The notes under the pieces: generated by a model
Seen by the model: only the letters and a program-made list of their open reading frames with translations
What the model was told of the DNA's origin: nothing
The model's database searches: none
Assembly (NCBI GenBank): GCA_038503035.1
Contig: JAVSML010020424.1
Span: forward strand, 173,971 to 237,970
DNA length: 64,000 bases
Direction of reading: 5' to 3'
Origin: Crocodylus rhombifer
Taxonomy: Eukaryota; Chordata; Crocodylia; Crocodylidae
Made by a program: the position numbers and the translations under genes
Shown: one piece after another, positions 48,391-62,924 of the stretch
Position numbering within the stretch: the stretch's first letter is position 1
How the letters are laid out: each line of letters opens with the position of its first letter

Positions 48391-51300
48391 GAGCAATTGC
48401 AGGAGGTTGTTTATAAAGTAACAAGAACATAACTTGTATGGACCCCCCTTCCTTCCAAAAGAAAGGCTGAAATCATCTCATAAAGTGACACAGGAGAAAT
48501 GCCATGGGTAAACAAAAAGCTCTATTATAATTTGGTAAATCTAAAGGTTTAATGACTTCAGATTAGGTTAATTAAACAACTTGGGAAAGCTCAGCTTAAT
48601 TCAGGCAAAAACCACTGCTAGAGGCAATGCCTTGGAGCAGAGGAGACAACAATCTACACCTGTGCTCTTGCAGAGCATGAAGTTGGTCTTTAGACTGGAA
48701 TAAATTGTCACTGACTCGCTGGGATGCTTGTCTGAGGAACCAGGCAGAAACCTGGAAGGACCCAGATAAGTGATTCATTTGGTAGCTTCAAAGGGGATGT
48801 CTATATCTCTTCTTGAGTGAGACCAGGCAAGCTACTCGGAGATAAGTCATGCCCACTTGTGTCTGCTCCCTGAACCCAGGCTCACAAAACTGCAGAACTG
48901 GTGTCTTGGGGCAGTGCCAAGCATATACCCTGGCAGCATATTCAGACTCTCCCAAGTCACAGAGCCCAAGCACAGTGCAGAGGGATGCTCTCAGGGATGA
49001 GCCAAGCCATCTAATCAGCATATTTGTGAGCTTCAGCATGCAGGGAGCATGCTGGCTTAATCCTCGGTGGTGTACCTGGTGCTGCTCAGGAGGTGATGCG
49101 GATATTCCTTAAGAAACCAGATCATGGAATAGCCTGATCACAAAAGTGAAATGGCATTTTCTTAACATCCAGCACTGAACCAGAATTCAGCATCCAGTGT
49201 TAACCACTTCCAGGATTTTCCTAGCTTGGGGTCTGAGCCATCTTCAGTCTTCCAATGCTTCTTCTAGAAAGGAATCAGGTTATAATAGCCAGGGGTACCT
49301 TTCATCCACTCCTGAAATGTCTCCAGCCAAAACCCCCAGGTTTCCTAATGCCTTTATTCAATGCAATTCAAGCGGAGTCATTACATGATATCGTACAGTA
49401 ACAGGCCTGTAGCATATGATGTGACTGTCAATGGTACAGGAAGTAATAAACTTCAGGACAATTATTACAACATTAAAAACCAGGAAGAAGCCATTTGTGC
49501 TTTTACCAACCTTGCTTCTTGCTTCCTTCCAGAAATGTGTTTGTTTAACACACACAGAGGCGACAACCTGCCAGTTTCTGCAGCACACACAGAAATGTTA
49601 ATGGCAAAAGCCAACCAAAGCATCTTGAGTCTGTTGGTTGACACTTCAAAATATAATGGCGTTGTGCAGAAACCACCTGTCAGACAACGCAAAACTGTCG
49701 ATCAAAACTGTCCCTTCTGGCTTCAATATCTATGGCTGGGATTTTCAGAAGAGCCAAAGTAAGTTAAACGCCCAACTTCCACTGAAAGTCAATGGGAGAC
49801 AGAAATTCCCGTAGGGCCCAATGAAAATGGAGAGCATCCATGAAGATGCATCTTCTGTCATGTTCTGATCATGCTGATTTCTTCTGGTACGGCACTCAGA
49901 CTAAGACAGTTACTTGCAGCAATCACTGGGTAATGCTGTTCAGCAGTGAGACCATATACCCAGGCTCTCATCAAGAAGCAGCAACAGAGAAGAGTCTGGG
50001 GCCAAGCTGGAAGCATGTACATTCATATTCTCCAAGTTTTTTCTTTACCTGAGGTTTGAACCTGACTTCCTGAGAACAGCTCTGACTAGCACATGCAACT
50101 GCATCACCAAGGAGAAAACAGTCCCTGAAAGGGACATGGATCATCTGTCGATAAAACAACGCAGGTGCCTTCAACTCGAGGAAATTTTGAAAAGATGATG
50201 TCAACAGACAAAGGGACCCATCTAAGAATGGTCTCACTACTATATTAATGGAGCTAGGCGATGCCAAGGCACGCCTTGCTATAGTAAGAGACGCTGATCC
50301 TTGAACAATGTTCCACTGAAACAGCTTTACTTCTGTTATAAACTCAGCCTAGTTTTGGCCATTTTAGTTGATGTGTATAACTGGTCCGGTGCAGGGTGAC
50401 AGTAGACCACAGGCCTAATCTGAAACTCACTGAAGTCAACGGCAACCTTGGGGCCCAATCCTGTGACATTAATGGGAGCCCAGAATGCTCAGCACTAGGC
50501 AGCAGAGTGTGCTTGTCTGTCAAACTCAAAGCAGCTTATTTGCAGAGGCAGTAGCAGCTTTGGAAACACAGGGACTTTACAGATACAATTGCTGGGCAAC
50601 TGGCCATTGGCTTCATGGACACGTTCTATCTGAACAAGGGAGAGGCGTCCAGCTTCTGACTGGGTGGCTTCCAAAACATCCGGTGGGGAAACATTTTGTT
50701 TTTACTGAATCACTTGTTACGTCTAGAAACCAAACCATCATTTGGCCCAGTTTTAAAAAAACAAGCACAAGCACAGCACAGCAGGGTGAGGAGAGGGGAG
50801 CCCCAGGGAGCCTGCAGAGTGCTGGAAGCCAGGACACAAGCAGCCCCGGGTAGCAAGAGGGAAAAGCATACTTGGGGCCAGTCACCTCTGGTCTGATCTG
50901 GAAGCGAGACCCCAGCACACTATGCATCAGCAGAGGTGACCACATACAACCCGGGAGGAACAAAACAAAATGCAGTATTGGTTTTGCAGATGCTTAGTCA
51001 AGCAGAGTTCTCAATGACGGGGATTTTAACATCCTGGGGTCTGAGCTACGAGGATCCATTGTCAAAACAACAGCACCTGAAGTCCTCTATTAACCATTTG
51101 CCTTGAGTTTTTGATGTTCTCAGAGGAGAGGGTAGCAACTCCAGAGGCTTTGGGGAAAGTGCATGTGAGTGTAACCTCATTCATTAAATAGAAAGCTTGA
51201 AAACCCTGTTCTGTGTGTTTGCCATGAACTGAAATAGGGGCCACAGGAAGGAATGGGAGTAAAATAGATTTACTGGGGGAAGAGATCATATGATATATTT

Positions 51301-54300
51301 TAAATATATCACATCAGTCCGAAAAGTGTTAAACATAACAAAAGATGACAACCTCTTATGTAATTTCACTAGGCTTTTCTCAAGGTAGAAGTCAATATTC
51401 TGATCACCTTTAGGTTGGGGTTGCAAAGAGGATATTGCAAGTAGCACCCCATCCCACTCAAATCATCTGAAGGGTCAAGAGAAAAGCAATGACCCTAACT
51501 TTAATACCTTGGAAGCAACTCTGAACAGGTACATGCAACAGCACAGGAGAAAAATAAAGTGACATTTCCTTAGGTTTTGGCTAACACTAAACATGCCTAT
51601 TTTATTCCCACTTTCCTCCTGGGAAATCAGTTCAATGACTCATTTTTCAGAAATGACTCCACCGCTAACTATGACACTATGTCCATGTTATCCCATGTAA
51701 CCATGACATCACTTCCTCTCTCAGATTTAACCTCTTTCCCATGTATTTCATCATTACCTTTGGTGCAGTGGCACTAGCAATTTTCTTCTTCCTTGCATTT
51801 AAAAAAACAATCTTTTAAAAGAAGGATATTGCAATATTCTTCTCTCTCTTCTTTTATTACAAATCTGCAAAGTAGTGAGAAACACAGAAAAAGAGTTGCC
51901 TTCAATATCTGCAATGCTGGAGGTAGATAGCAAGGTTTCAGAGGTATAAAGTTTAAAAGAATGAGACATTCTTGTGCTTTGAAATAATACATAGCTTTGT
52001 GATGAAAAAAACAGTTTCATAGAAAGTGTGGGTTTATAAAGAAAGTGAAATGAGGTAAGAAGGGCAGCAAGAACTTCATTCAGAGGAGGCTTTTCCTTCA
52101 TCCTCCGGCATGTCCTAGTGACAGAAAGCCGTAAACCGCCATGTTGCCAGCTTATATGTGTCACTCTCTCACTTCCTCTTTTAAGGTTCATGACCCAAGC
52201 TGTCAGACGGTTACACAAATAAGAGGGACAATGGAGGACACGTGCAGGTTTCTTGCAAAGACTCTTGGACCCATGAGCCTTGGCACCCAGCGATGGAGGC
52301 AGCAGTCCAGAATGTCCTGAAATGGGAAACATTGCCAATAGGTAAGACTCATTCATCTTCTGTCTCCCAGAATTCAACAGAGCTCCCTGAACAATGTTGG
52401 CATCTGACCATCAGGGGATGCTGAAAAAAATCATACAATTTGCCAAAATTTAATAAACGTGGGGGCCTTTTTAAGTACTCAACTGTTTTTTGAGCCTTTA
52501 TTCTTCACAACTTGGCACTTTTCTCTACCAAAAATTAAGCTAAAATTGACTTTTTTACAATGAAAATTGAGAGTCAAGTGTAATCACCTGACTCCAAGGC
52601 TTTAAGAAAACCACCAAATGTCACAAGGCTCATGACTGATCCATCAGACGTCAGCCACGAGCTCCAGCACAGCATAATCCCAGCCAAAAGAACTGCTGGG
52701 CACCCAGAAATGTCAACCCAGAGGCAGTGAGCTTTTGGGGAAAATCAGCATTAGCACAATGATCTGTAGGAAGGGAAGGGAAAAGCCAACGGCTCCTCTC
52801 CAAAGCAGTAAAGATGGGCACAATTGCAGAGTTTCTCTCTGTGTCTTCAAACTCAGCTCTCTTTTCTACCACCCCTGAAAGTCCCCTTCATGCACCTGGA
52901 CTGCTGGGAGTCCCTGCAAGCTGCTGGGATGGTGTCATTCCTCCCTTTGAATGTCCCACTGGCTTCCCCTTGCTTTCCCCATGCAGCTTAGCCTCTCAGC
53001 CTCCAGGGCTCTGCATCCTTTGCTTTCCCCCCTCAGCTCTTCCCATGACTCCTGTCCCACCTCGCAGCCTGTGGAGCTGGGTTGGACTTGCCCTGAGACA
53101 AGCTGGAGCCTGCAGAGAGCACCTGTCAGGACAGGCAGACAAAACCCTCCAAGGCCAGAATCCCTCTTAGCACTTCACTCCCTTGGGCTGGGCTGGGCTG
53201 GCTCGGAGATGGGGCCAACAATCGCCCCTCACTGTCGAGGCTGCTTACCTAGCTCCCTGCAGCCCATCCCCTTCACATCGGCTCCGGCTGCCCACAGCAT
53301 CCCCCTGGCACTCCACGCAGACTCGCCGCTCCCTCAGCAGACGGCTGCTCCAGAAGTGCAGCCGGCAGGCAGCTCCCACCTGCTTCAGGTGAAAATAGAC
53401 ACAGTAGCTGGAGAGAGAAGGAGACGTAATGGATTAGGTGGGACATGCCAACACCCCTGTGAAGGGGGTTTCTGCTTCTGCAGGCCTACATGGAAAAGGA
53501 AGACCAGCATGGGGTGGGAAAATGCATTTGTCAAAGGGCACGGTTGATACTCTTGGACCTGTCACTGGCACCCAAGAGATCTACCAGCTTTGCACTTATG
53601 GCTCCAATACCCCTCAAGGACCCAGGGGCACAAATTACCAGAGGAAAGATATTCTCACAGAAAGCAAAGCTTTGATGCTGGTAGCAAGACGGTGCCAGTC
53701 TTGCCAGTGATGGAGGAGTCTCAGAGGACAGGTTGGTCACCTGAATCCCACTGCCCCTTCCGAACCCCACCACAGATCCCAGCCCAAGCAACCTGTTCCA
53801 CCCTAGGGGACTCCCGTCCTCTCTCATTAATGGAGGTGGTCTGATCCCTGCTGCAAACCAGGCCTTTCCTGAGCATAAAACAGCAGATGTCCTGGAGGTG
53901 AAAGACAGTTCTGTCCTTGAATTGCATCTGCCGTGACCCCCTGCTACAACACACCACTCAGTCACACTGGTGACACCAAACTACCTTGAAGAACCGCCAT
54001 CTCTCTTCTACTAAGGACAGGGTGATATTGCAGCCAGCCCAGGACAACACAGGTCATGTCTATGCTGCCATGGGCACAAGTAGCTAGCTCAGCCTTGGCG
54101 CTCAGTGCAGGTGAGCAGCCAGGGTAGTTACGCATTTTCAGGTGGGCTTCGCAACCTGCCTTGAGCACCCTGCTCCCACCCCGCTAGCAGCGCCCAAGCT
54201 AGCTGGCATAAAGCAAGCTTGTATGTGCCAACCCAAGCAGAAATAACAGGAGCAGAGACATTACTGAGCAGAGCAGGCCCAGAGGAGCTGACTGTCTCCC

Positions 54301-57300
54301 CCAGGTCCTGTAAATCTGGTCCCTGAAACAGGGAAAAAGCTAATGCAGCATATATCCCCCAGCAGACAGCTTTTGTATGTGACATGGGTCTGCAGAGACG
54401 CTGGCTTGGACTATCCACTGCCCCTGTTTACAAGTAACAGTTTCAGCCAAGCTCCCGGCAGGGGAGGACGATGAGGAAAACAACTACGTAGAAATACAAC
54501 TCTCCTCATGGGGATTCGTTATCCCAGGCCTCTTATTTGGGTCCGGATCAGTTTTGTGGTTTTCCTTTTTGCATGAGAATCCCAAGCAGAGCCCTCTGAT
54601 GCTGAGCAGAGGCTGCCAAAGGCCTGACGCTCTTGGTGCACTGCCCGCCAGCATGCTCAGGAGAGGTGGCCTTGTTGGAGCAGAGGCCAGTGAGCCCGAT
54701 CCCCCAGCCCAGACAAGGGCCCCAGCCACTATGCAATAGAGTCACTACCTCCATTCTGGTGAATGTGTCATTGGTTGTGCAAAGTAAGAGCTGCAGCACG
54801 AGAGCTGGACAGAAACCTGCCCCCAAATACCCTAGAGTGGAAACCAGGCTTCAAGTCTCTGCTCCAAAGCAGGCAGGGGATGGGTGTGGACAAACATCTC
54901 CCATGTCCCAGGCAAATGCCCCAACAGCTGGGTGTAAGAGGCAGCAGCACAATCCTCACCACCAGTCCTGAGACAAAGGGCTGAGCTGGGAAGGGAGCAC
55001 AATGCCTGAGGAGGGGACATGGGTATGAATTCTGGCTGAGATCGGTGTCTTCCTTCAGCCTGAACATAGGCATCAAACTACCCTTGAGGGACTAGGCCTC
55101 AGTCACCCCACTTCTCAGCATTTCTTACTGACTAGCACAGGTGGCTCAGTGCATTGGTTTTTGTGATTCCCATTCTGAGGTGCCCCACTCCCCCCATGCA
55201 GAGTATGGGGAGTCCAGGCACATAACTTGGGGCTGTGAATCCCACCAGGCCACAGGGTGGATGAGCGTTGGGCATAGCAATGAATGCTGAGCCCAAGTTC
55301 GGGTGAGTCCAGCCCCCATGGCATCTCCACTTTGCCAGGCAGGAGCAATAGAGTCCCTGGGGTGCTGGGAGGATCAGTGAGTTAGTCTGCAGGTCATTTG
55401 AGGCTAGATGTCCAAAGATGCAGGGGTGCCAGATGCCTACTCTTAAGCATCCTAAAAACTGAGTATTGTTGTCCCCCAGCTTCATAGCAGGGGACCAGGC
55501 TTGATGACTGAGCAGGTCCTCCGCAGTCTGCATTCCTATTCCTGGTCCAAGGGGAGGTGTCTGCACATCTGCTGAAGGGCAAAGCCCATCCTTCAAGCCT
55601 CTGTCTCCTCCTTGAGGCTCTGGCACCAAGAGAAGAGCAAAGTCATGGGCCAGGAGCACTGCCAGCCCCTTCTCAGCACACAGCCCACTCTGAATTGTCA
55701 TGCAAGCCTCTTTTTGCTGAGACGGCCCGGACAGGGGTAAAGCACAGGCTAACACTGGGCTGGCCCTGACAGTACCCGCAGACTTACACCAGAGGGGAGT
55801 TTGGCCCATGATCCCAGTAAATGGGAACCATAGTACCTGAGTATAAAGTATCCATAGTGCAGCAAGGGGACAGAAGGAGATTCTGTTGAGAGGCTCCATG
55901 ACAAACTGTCTGAGCCATGGCCTCGTGGCATCCAAGCCGGGGTCATGCAGTGACACAGTAGAGTCCCTACTGTGCTTAGCAGGGTGCTGTCTGTTTTCAT
56001 GCATATCAGGATCCCCTGGCACCTTTCTAAGGGCATCTCTGCCCTTATATCCTTGGTGGAAATTCCATACAACAACCTGCCAGGACTGGCCGGGGGGCTG
56101 CTGTCTTCCACCCCAACTGGGGCGGCATTTTGGTGGGTGCTGCATCCCCTTTCTGCAGCCATCAGGCTCCCCAACTGCAGTGAAAGCCACACAGGCAGGA
56201 CTCTGAGGATAATGATCTGGAAATCCCCCATGGCTGCATGTCTTTGGCCATCCTTCCTGCCGGGGAGGATGCTGAGGGTGACTCCGACATTTGGATCCTG
56301 TCATGGAAGGAGCCTGGCACTACCACGCCTGCTGGCACCTTGGTGCAGTCCTTCGTTCCCCTGAGAGAGGCTTGAACAGAGCAGCCTCCTAGCAGGGACA
56401 GCAGAAGTTCGGTTCAGAGAGGAATGAAAACATCTGTGAGCACAACAGGGCCTCAGGCACTTCCCCCTGGGCCTTCACACTCCTCCTCCACATTCAGCTG
56501 ATTACATCTTTTCTCACTGCCTGCAGAGGCTGAGCCAGCTCGGGAAGAATGCATAGACCCTGGGGCATTCCCCGTGCCCTACAGAATAGACAGGACCTCA
56601 GCAACTGGCCTGGCCTACCCAGACATACACCGGCCACGCTAGATGGGGCAGGTGGAAAATGAAATGTAGGGAGAGGATCGAGTGTTAGCAAAGCCCCTGA
56701 AATACCACCTGTCTCCACTGAGCTGAGGATCTGGGTGCCTGCATGTCAAAGCAGGGTTTCCCATGTGTGGGAGTGTGTCAGTTCAGCCCAGCAAAGTCCT
56801 GGCTTGCACCTGTTTCTTCTAGTTCCCTTGTTGCCCTGTGTTTAATACTCTTCCCCAAAATATCAACCACTTGCCACAAGATTCTGGGCCTTTGGTCTAC
56901 CTCAGGACAGCAGCTGTCAAGTTCTTATGTAAAATGCAGCCCTTCATGTCCTGGGAGGCCACTAACAGTCCGGGTGACTAATTAACTGGCTCACAAGGGG
57001 CTCAGCAGTTGCAAAGGGAGGTTTAGGACTAGCTATGATAGTCCCAAGCACAGCTCAGAGCCAGCAGAGAGGGAAGAAGCCCATGAAGGCAATCTGGCTT
57101 GTCTCCCTGCTAGCACTAGATAAACTCCCCCCAACCCCTGCAAAGAGCATTCAGAATAAAAAGAAGAGCTCGCATCAGGTTGCAGAGAGGGACTCAATCC
57201 TTATGCCTCTGGCCACAGCTGACCACTGTAAACCCACCCTCTGTGCCAGACTCTCAACTGGTGTAGATCAGCACTGATTAGGTACTGTCTACACCAGCTG

Positions 57301-58454
57301 GGGACCTAGCCCACAAAGCTCCTACTCCTGTGGGGATTAGAAGCTGGAGGTGGCCCCTCTCTAGCCTGCAGAGCAGCTGGTTTGAATGCAAGAAGGGGGG
57401 TGCTAGGGCCTGCCTCATCCTGGCTTTCCAGCAGTCATGTCTACAGAGCCCAGCCTGCCGTGCTCCCCAGCCCTGGAGCTGTTCCCCATGTGCCGTAGCA
57501 CATTTGGAGCACTCTGAAGCCCGCATGGAAGTGGCCTGGCTTAGCTCACATCACATGTGCTTCCAGGCAGCCCTCCGAGTTGCCAGGCATTTCCTAATGA
57601 AGGGCAGATGCGATCTGAGGAACAACATGCGTAAGCACGAGGCTTCCGGGATGAGACTATTTGTTTGTGACTGAGCATCTCTCCCACGCTCCCAGGGAGC
57701 CTGGCATGGCCTTCAGATGACAGCACCTGTGCCATGAGGTGCTCGATGGCTGACTGTGTTTGCTGGCTGACAACACTGCTCAGCTGTATCAAAGAGTCTG
57801 GTTCACTAAATGGTTTTCCTTCCTTCATGTGCAGCCTCTGCACTGGGGAAAATTAAGGTAGGTCCCAAATGTCACCACCTCTTTTATGCAGGCAATCGAG
57901 GTATATCAGCCACTGGGCCAGCTTCTACACAGCTCTGCCTTGCATCTCATCCCAGCCAGGCCACATCCTTCCCAAGACAGCTCTTTTCTTCTCCCTGGCA
58001 CAACACCCCATGCTAGACCTGATCTTTGCTATTCCTGGAATATTGCAAGGCAGATCTCTGTCTCCTGGAAGCTGTCCAACCTCTGCAGTTGCTTGGGTAA
58101 GGCTTGGATGTCTTGATTTGCCTAAATGGATCACTTCTCAATCTCAAGGACACTGCACCAGCACCTCAACCAAAACACATCTTCACAGACCCACTTCCAG
58201 CTAGCTAGCCCACCCATCATGGCAAAGTGAAGGGGCAGCTGTTCACACCTCAGGGACTGCTGCTCTCTAGCATAAACCATGTTTCAGCCCCATCCATCCC
58301 TGTTGGGATCTGAGTGCTCCCAACCTTTCCAGAGATGGCCCTCACCCCTGGCCCTTCTCTCTGCTTCAGTCCAAACCCAATCCCTGATTACAAACACCCT
58401 GCAACACTTGGTGATCCAAACTCAAGTTGGACTCTAGTAGGGATCTAACCCAGC
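48391..58454. other. 10 kb with no recognised gene
   Basis: Mostly unrecognised non-coding sequence. Short pieces near 49745-49805 (GGATTTTCAGAAGAGCC, GTCAATGGGAGAC) and 50405-50470 resemble old amniote interspersed repeats. A 1.17-kb minus-strand open frame at 55132-56304 has no recognisable domain and is treated as chance. I see no splice chain. Confidence 0.4.
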
Positions 58455-58537
58455 TGACTTCCTGCCCCTTGGGCAGGGGGCTGGACCCAATGATCTTGCG
58501 AGGTCCCTTCCAGCCCTAACATCTGAAATCTATGAAC
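58455..58537 (+). mobile_element. CR1 3'-end fragment, sense
   Basis: A short piece of the CR1 tail (GGGGGCTGGACCCAATGATC, GAGGTCCCTTCCAGCCCTAA). Only the 3' end is present. Confidence 0.8.
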
Positions 58538-58984
58538 AGACAATTACAGCTTATGTTTGCAGTGTCTTCTTGGGCTGTCACAAAAGAACAGATTGCAGCA
58601 GGCAGGATCACTCCTGCCCTCTCCCTTCTGCTAAGAGACTTCCCCAGCCCCCACCCCCAGCCTCCCTCTTCCCATTCATCCATACCCCGCTATGAAAGAC
58701 TTCCCAGTTCTTCTCAGCTTCCCCTTTGCTCTGCCCAGCTGGTGTCTCAGCTAGCTACTGGACCAGGGCAAGAGAAACTACCCCCCAGGCATCCAGAGCT
58801 CAGAAGGCCTCGCAGCCCTGCAGCAAAGGAACCAACAAGACAGTAACAAGGTGTGACATGATTGCGGTGCAAGGAGGGTTTCCTCCCACTCGCTGTTCCC
58901 AGCACCAGGACAGTGCAATGGTCAGATGGACTGGCTCTTTTTGTTTGCTGTCATCAGTTTAAACAGGCTCCCTGGAATGGGTGA

Positions 58985-59145
58985 CTGGTGCCTCCTGAGT
59001 CTGAAGGGGCAGCCGCAGGTGCCGCCATTGGTGGTGGTAGTGGGAGCTTTCCAGCTCTGCCCCCAAAGGTGCCACCATCAGCAGTGGCCCTGTCAGGGGG
59101 GAGGAGGGGGGGAACGTGCACCTCCATGCCCCACTATGCGTCACT
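58985..59145 (-). repeat. GC-rich segment, possibly a diverged relative of the 21.8-kb insert
   Basis: Repeated short motifs (GGTGCCGCCATTGGTGGTGG, GGTGCCACCATCAGCAGTGG), then a GC-rich stretch and GTGCACCTCCATGCCCCACT. The order and composition recall the inserts at 1252-1440 and 21779-22104, but no target duplication is seen. Confidence 0.35.
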
Positions 59146-59334
59146 TATGCTTCCTTCTCCAGAGCTACAGGGGAGATACCAAGCCAGAGAGCAGGATCTT
59201 GGCAGGCTGCTATGTGCAGAGCTCTCTCTCAAGCTCAACACAGGTGCTGCTGGGTAAAGATTCAGTGCCCATGTCCAACGCCCACCAGAACCCAGCACCA
59301 GGATCTCTTACATGATACATCCAACTCTGGGACT

Positions 59335-59410
59335 ACCCCTCTGGGTGGCCCACCTCTGCCTCAGTTTCCCCATCTCTGGAATGGGGATAATACCCAATAC
59401 CCTGTCTCCC
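59335..59410 (+). repeat. MIR-like SINE fragment
   Basis: CTGCCTCAGTTTCCCCATCT followed by GGAATGGGGATAATACC is the 3' half of a MIR-type SINE in plus orientation. Sequence near 59590-59700 may be another old fragment. Confidence 0.65.
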
Positions 59411-60989
59411 CTCCACAGAGCACAGTTAGCATTTGTGTGGCATTTTGTACATGCACCATATTACGAAAACCCCTAAGGATTATTATTAGTCTTTCTAATT
59501 TTTGTGAGTATTGAATTAATAAAGTCTCCTCACACTGCAGAGATGTGCCATCCACCCAAGACAGAGGGGAAACTATGGCATCAGGATGAAAAGAAACATT
59601 GCAGGGAGTCAGGGGCAGAGACTGGGGCAGACTCTGGGAGTCCTGTCTCCCAGTCTGCTGCTCTAGCCACTAACCAAGCTGTTCCTCGGTTCTGCTCTGA
59701 TGATAAGTCCCCATGGCATGGAGGCAAACTAGAGACCACGCAGGAGGGCAGAGCATGACAAGCAGCTCCTGAGCCTCCTACGTACTACCTTTCTCCAGCA
59801 GAATGGAAATCTCCTCCCCTCATCCTCCAGCACTTTCATCTACCCAGGTTGTGATCTGGAATTGATGGATCCCTGCATAAGTGCCCCGTGGGCTTCTCCT
59901 TGTGCCGCCAATCTTCAGTCTGCTTTAGAAGGCCCCTTGGCAACAGTGTGCAAAAGGATTGTGCTGTCTGGGTGAGCACAACCTCTCCTCTGGGCCAGCC
60001 ACGTGGCCCAAACCCTGATGCAAACTGCAAGCAACAAGTGACTCAGTCAATGTGTCACTCTGCAAGGGGAGCTGCCAGGGCAGTAGAGTTATGCTTTAGC
60101 TCCCAGCCAGTGGACACTGCTTGGATCCAGCCAGCCATCGAGATCAGTAATGGCTGTGGGGGAGAAGAAAGTAATTCTTCTCTTCCACGCACTGAAGATT
60201 GCTTGGCAATATAATCTTTCCCTAATGATCCTACTTAACATTCCTGGCTCCACTGGCTGAAGCCAGCGGTTAAGGAGAGAGTTGTCAGGGTGGCAGGGAA
60301 GAAAGCCAAGATGAAAGGGTTCAGTGAGCAGCCCCCAAGCGGTCCAAGACCCCCTCTCACTGGGAAAGCGATATACCATGCTAAGAGCGGTTAATTAAAG
60401 AGGGGTGATGTGATGAAGGTGGGAAAGGGGAATACAAGACTTAACCCCGACTAATTAGATTACATCACTGCCACTGATGCCCACCAGCTTTCTAGTGCTA
60501 CAGACCCTTCTGCTTCAGTAACAAGGAGAAATGCAAAGAGACTCAAGCAGCGAGGATGCAAAGGGCATCGTGAGACCTTGATACTGCAGCCCAGGAAGAC
60601 ATCTGAAGTGACCTGGAAGGGGCTGCCGAGAGCTCTGATGGAAGGAAGGAAGAAAGGATCTGGAAGCATGCACATACGGTCTGTTCTACCCCACGGTGGG
60701 GTAGCCACAGCATAGATGGCCTACTCCAGCCTCTATCAGTCTGTCCATCAACTGTGGGCAGCTCAAGTTAGGCACAGCCACAATCAGTGGCTTGGTCTGA
60801 GCCTACCCAAAACACCCTCTGCTCTCACTAACTTTATTAAAGGCTGTGGGTTGTTCAGCACTTCAGAAAACCACACGAGGACCCTGGTCTAACAAAGCAC
60901 TTGGGCATCTGCCTAAATCTGAGGCAGTGACTAGTCTAATCAAAATCAACAGGAATTAGGCCCTTTTAGGGTAGCTTCTCATATTTTAT

Positions 60990-61766
60990 GCTTTCAAGTT
61001 GCACCTGTTTACAGAGTGGTAAATCATAGCATTGTTTAAAGTTTTCTTTATATTCAGCCTAAAGTTCTGTATAGCCTCATTGTTACCTGAACTTTTCATT
61101 TTGTTGGTGTTTGCAATATCAGCTGGCTTTGTTTCTTGCAAGCAGCTTATGGCCTTGAGTTTGCTCGCATGATGTTTCTTTCTTTTTTCTTTCACTGTGA
61201 GAAGTTTTTCTAGCACAACATAATAATAGGTTTGTTACTAGCTCAAATTAACTGAACTTGGCACTAATCGGCTGAATCCGAGGAATGAAATGATTGGATA
61301 TGTTAATGAAAGGTGATAAAGGAGACCAGTGGACAATGCTTAAAGTAAAACACTGGAAAAGGGCAAAATTACGAGGTGCGCTTGTAATGGGGATGTTGAA
61401 CAAAGGAATATGCTGATAGGATAAAATATGAACAATAAGCTGACTGCAGATAGACCAATCCAAAAGCAAGGAGTCATCAAAGGAGTCAAGTTAAAGAAAA
61501 GCCTAAAAGGGGGAAGCAAAAATGTTCAGTGTTGTCATCATCATCATCATCATTTACATCATGAATCCAGCTTTCAACACCTGTCTGGATCATCCCAGCT
61601 AACGACACACCCTTTGCTTCAGGAACTGAGAGACAAAGTAACATCTGGGATTGGGTGAGATCCTTGTACTAAGTGTTTTTCTCTCTCTCTGAATACAGAA
61701 ACTGCTGAGATAATACTTAACTAATAAAGTAAGACTTTGATTTTAGGACACTGAGTTGTCGGTGTT
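60990..61766 (+). mobile_element. Possible solo LTR (endogenous retrovirus type)
   Basis: An AT-rich block with a late AATAAA (about 61722-61727) and an ending resembling LTR ends (GAGTTGTCGGTGTTCA). No retroviral coding sequence is seen. The ends and target duplication could not be fixed, so this is weak. A (TCA)n microsatellite lies inside at about 61537-61556. Confidence 0.25.
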
Positions 61767-62924
61767 CAAATTCCATGTTCCATTGAAGAGTTAATTGTGC
61801 TTTAACAATCCCTAAGCACTATCTGCTGGTCAGCTGTGTGAACAGCCCCTGCGGAAGCACTTTGCTTGGTATAAGTCCTTAACTGCCTCCCTGTGCCTCT
61901 CTAAGGACACACAAGGGGCACAACGTGTAAACTCCCTTGTCTCCACTGTGCAATACAGATTACTTCTGAGACCATCCCTAAGCAGAGAGACTTTTAGTTT
62001 AACATCTGGAGGATTCACTCCGGCGCATTTTTCCCACCCTGTCCCTCACAGGAGGGAGAGGGGGAGCTGCTAACACCTTCCCCATGGTGTGAGAGAGCCC
62101 CTATTTCACGCAGCTGAGAGCAGTTCGGTCCATTGTGCTGTCCTAGGACCAAGGCAGGAGGGACACCTGTTACACACTTGTTAGCAGATTGCCCAGGCAG
62201 CTTGTTACATGTCTGAGAGAAGCACAAGATTCAGATATTTCTCCCTGGTGGGGAATGTCTCAGGAGGGTTTCCGTGGCCCTCATTGTTTTATCTTCTCTG
62301 TGCAGGAGGTCAAGCTTTTTGTGGCTGCAACGAGATCCTTCCCCCAGCTGGCTGGGGTCTATAAGGGACCCTGCACTCAGAGGCTCACCGGAGCCTGCAG
62401 CACGTGACGGGGAGAATAGCCTGGACAAGAGGGACCGAGCGCGAGCTGTGAGCACTTCAGTCGCTCACGAATCTCGCCTACCTTGGCTGCTTCTCCTTCA
62501 ACAGCATGTGAGGTCTTCTCCAGGGGTCCTTGAAGTCCCTTTTGTAGGAATCAGGCAAAATCTTAGCCACCTCTGCCAGAAAAAACAGCAAAGGCAAGAA
62601 ATTAAGAAATTCAACAGCAGGGAAGGTCACTCACCTGGAGACACAGAAAGGAGCTGATTTGAGCAGGGGGCGCCTGTGAACCAAAGGTCCCACCAAGGCT
62701 GGGGGACAGTGAGGGACACAGACCAGAAGGGAAAGCTAACACACCTGTGGCTGGACTAGAAAAAATAATGGTGACACTGGGCCTGATCCAGAGCCCAGAG
62801 ATCCCAGTGGGAGCTTTTTCCATGACCTGAGTTTGGATCTGGCCCCTTTTCATTATTAATAATACCACCCGGCATAAGAACAAGCTGCTATTTGCAGCCA
62901 AGAATCGCAGAACATTGCACAAGG

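Noticed and set aside
53183..53547. Pro/Ser-rich open frames
   Set aside because: Low-complexity GC-rich sequence with several frames open at once and no acceptor or donor pair of matching phase.
55132..56304. 390-codon minus-strand open frame
   Set aside because: The longest single open frame in the window, but it has no recognisable domain, a random-looking composition rich in Pro, Gly, Cys and Trp, no splice or promoter context, and partly open overlapping frames. Probably chance in GC-rich DNA.
62330..62410. TATA-like TCTATAAGG followed by a GC-rich segment with CACGTG
   Set aside because: Could suggest a promoter, but no downstream first exon or open frame could be linked, and single motifs of this kind are common by chance.
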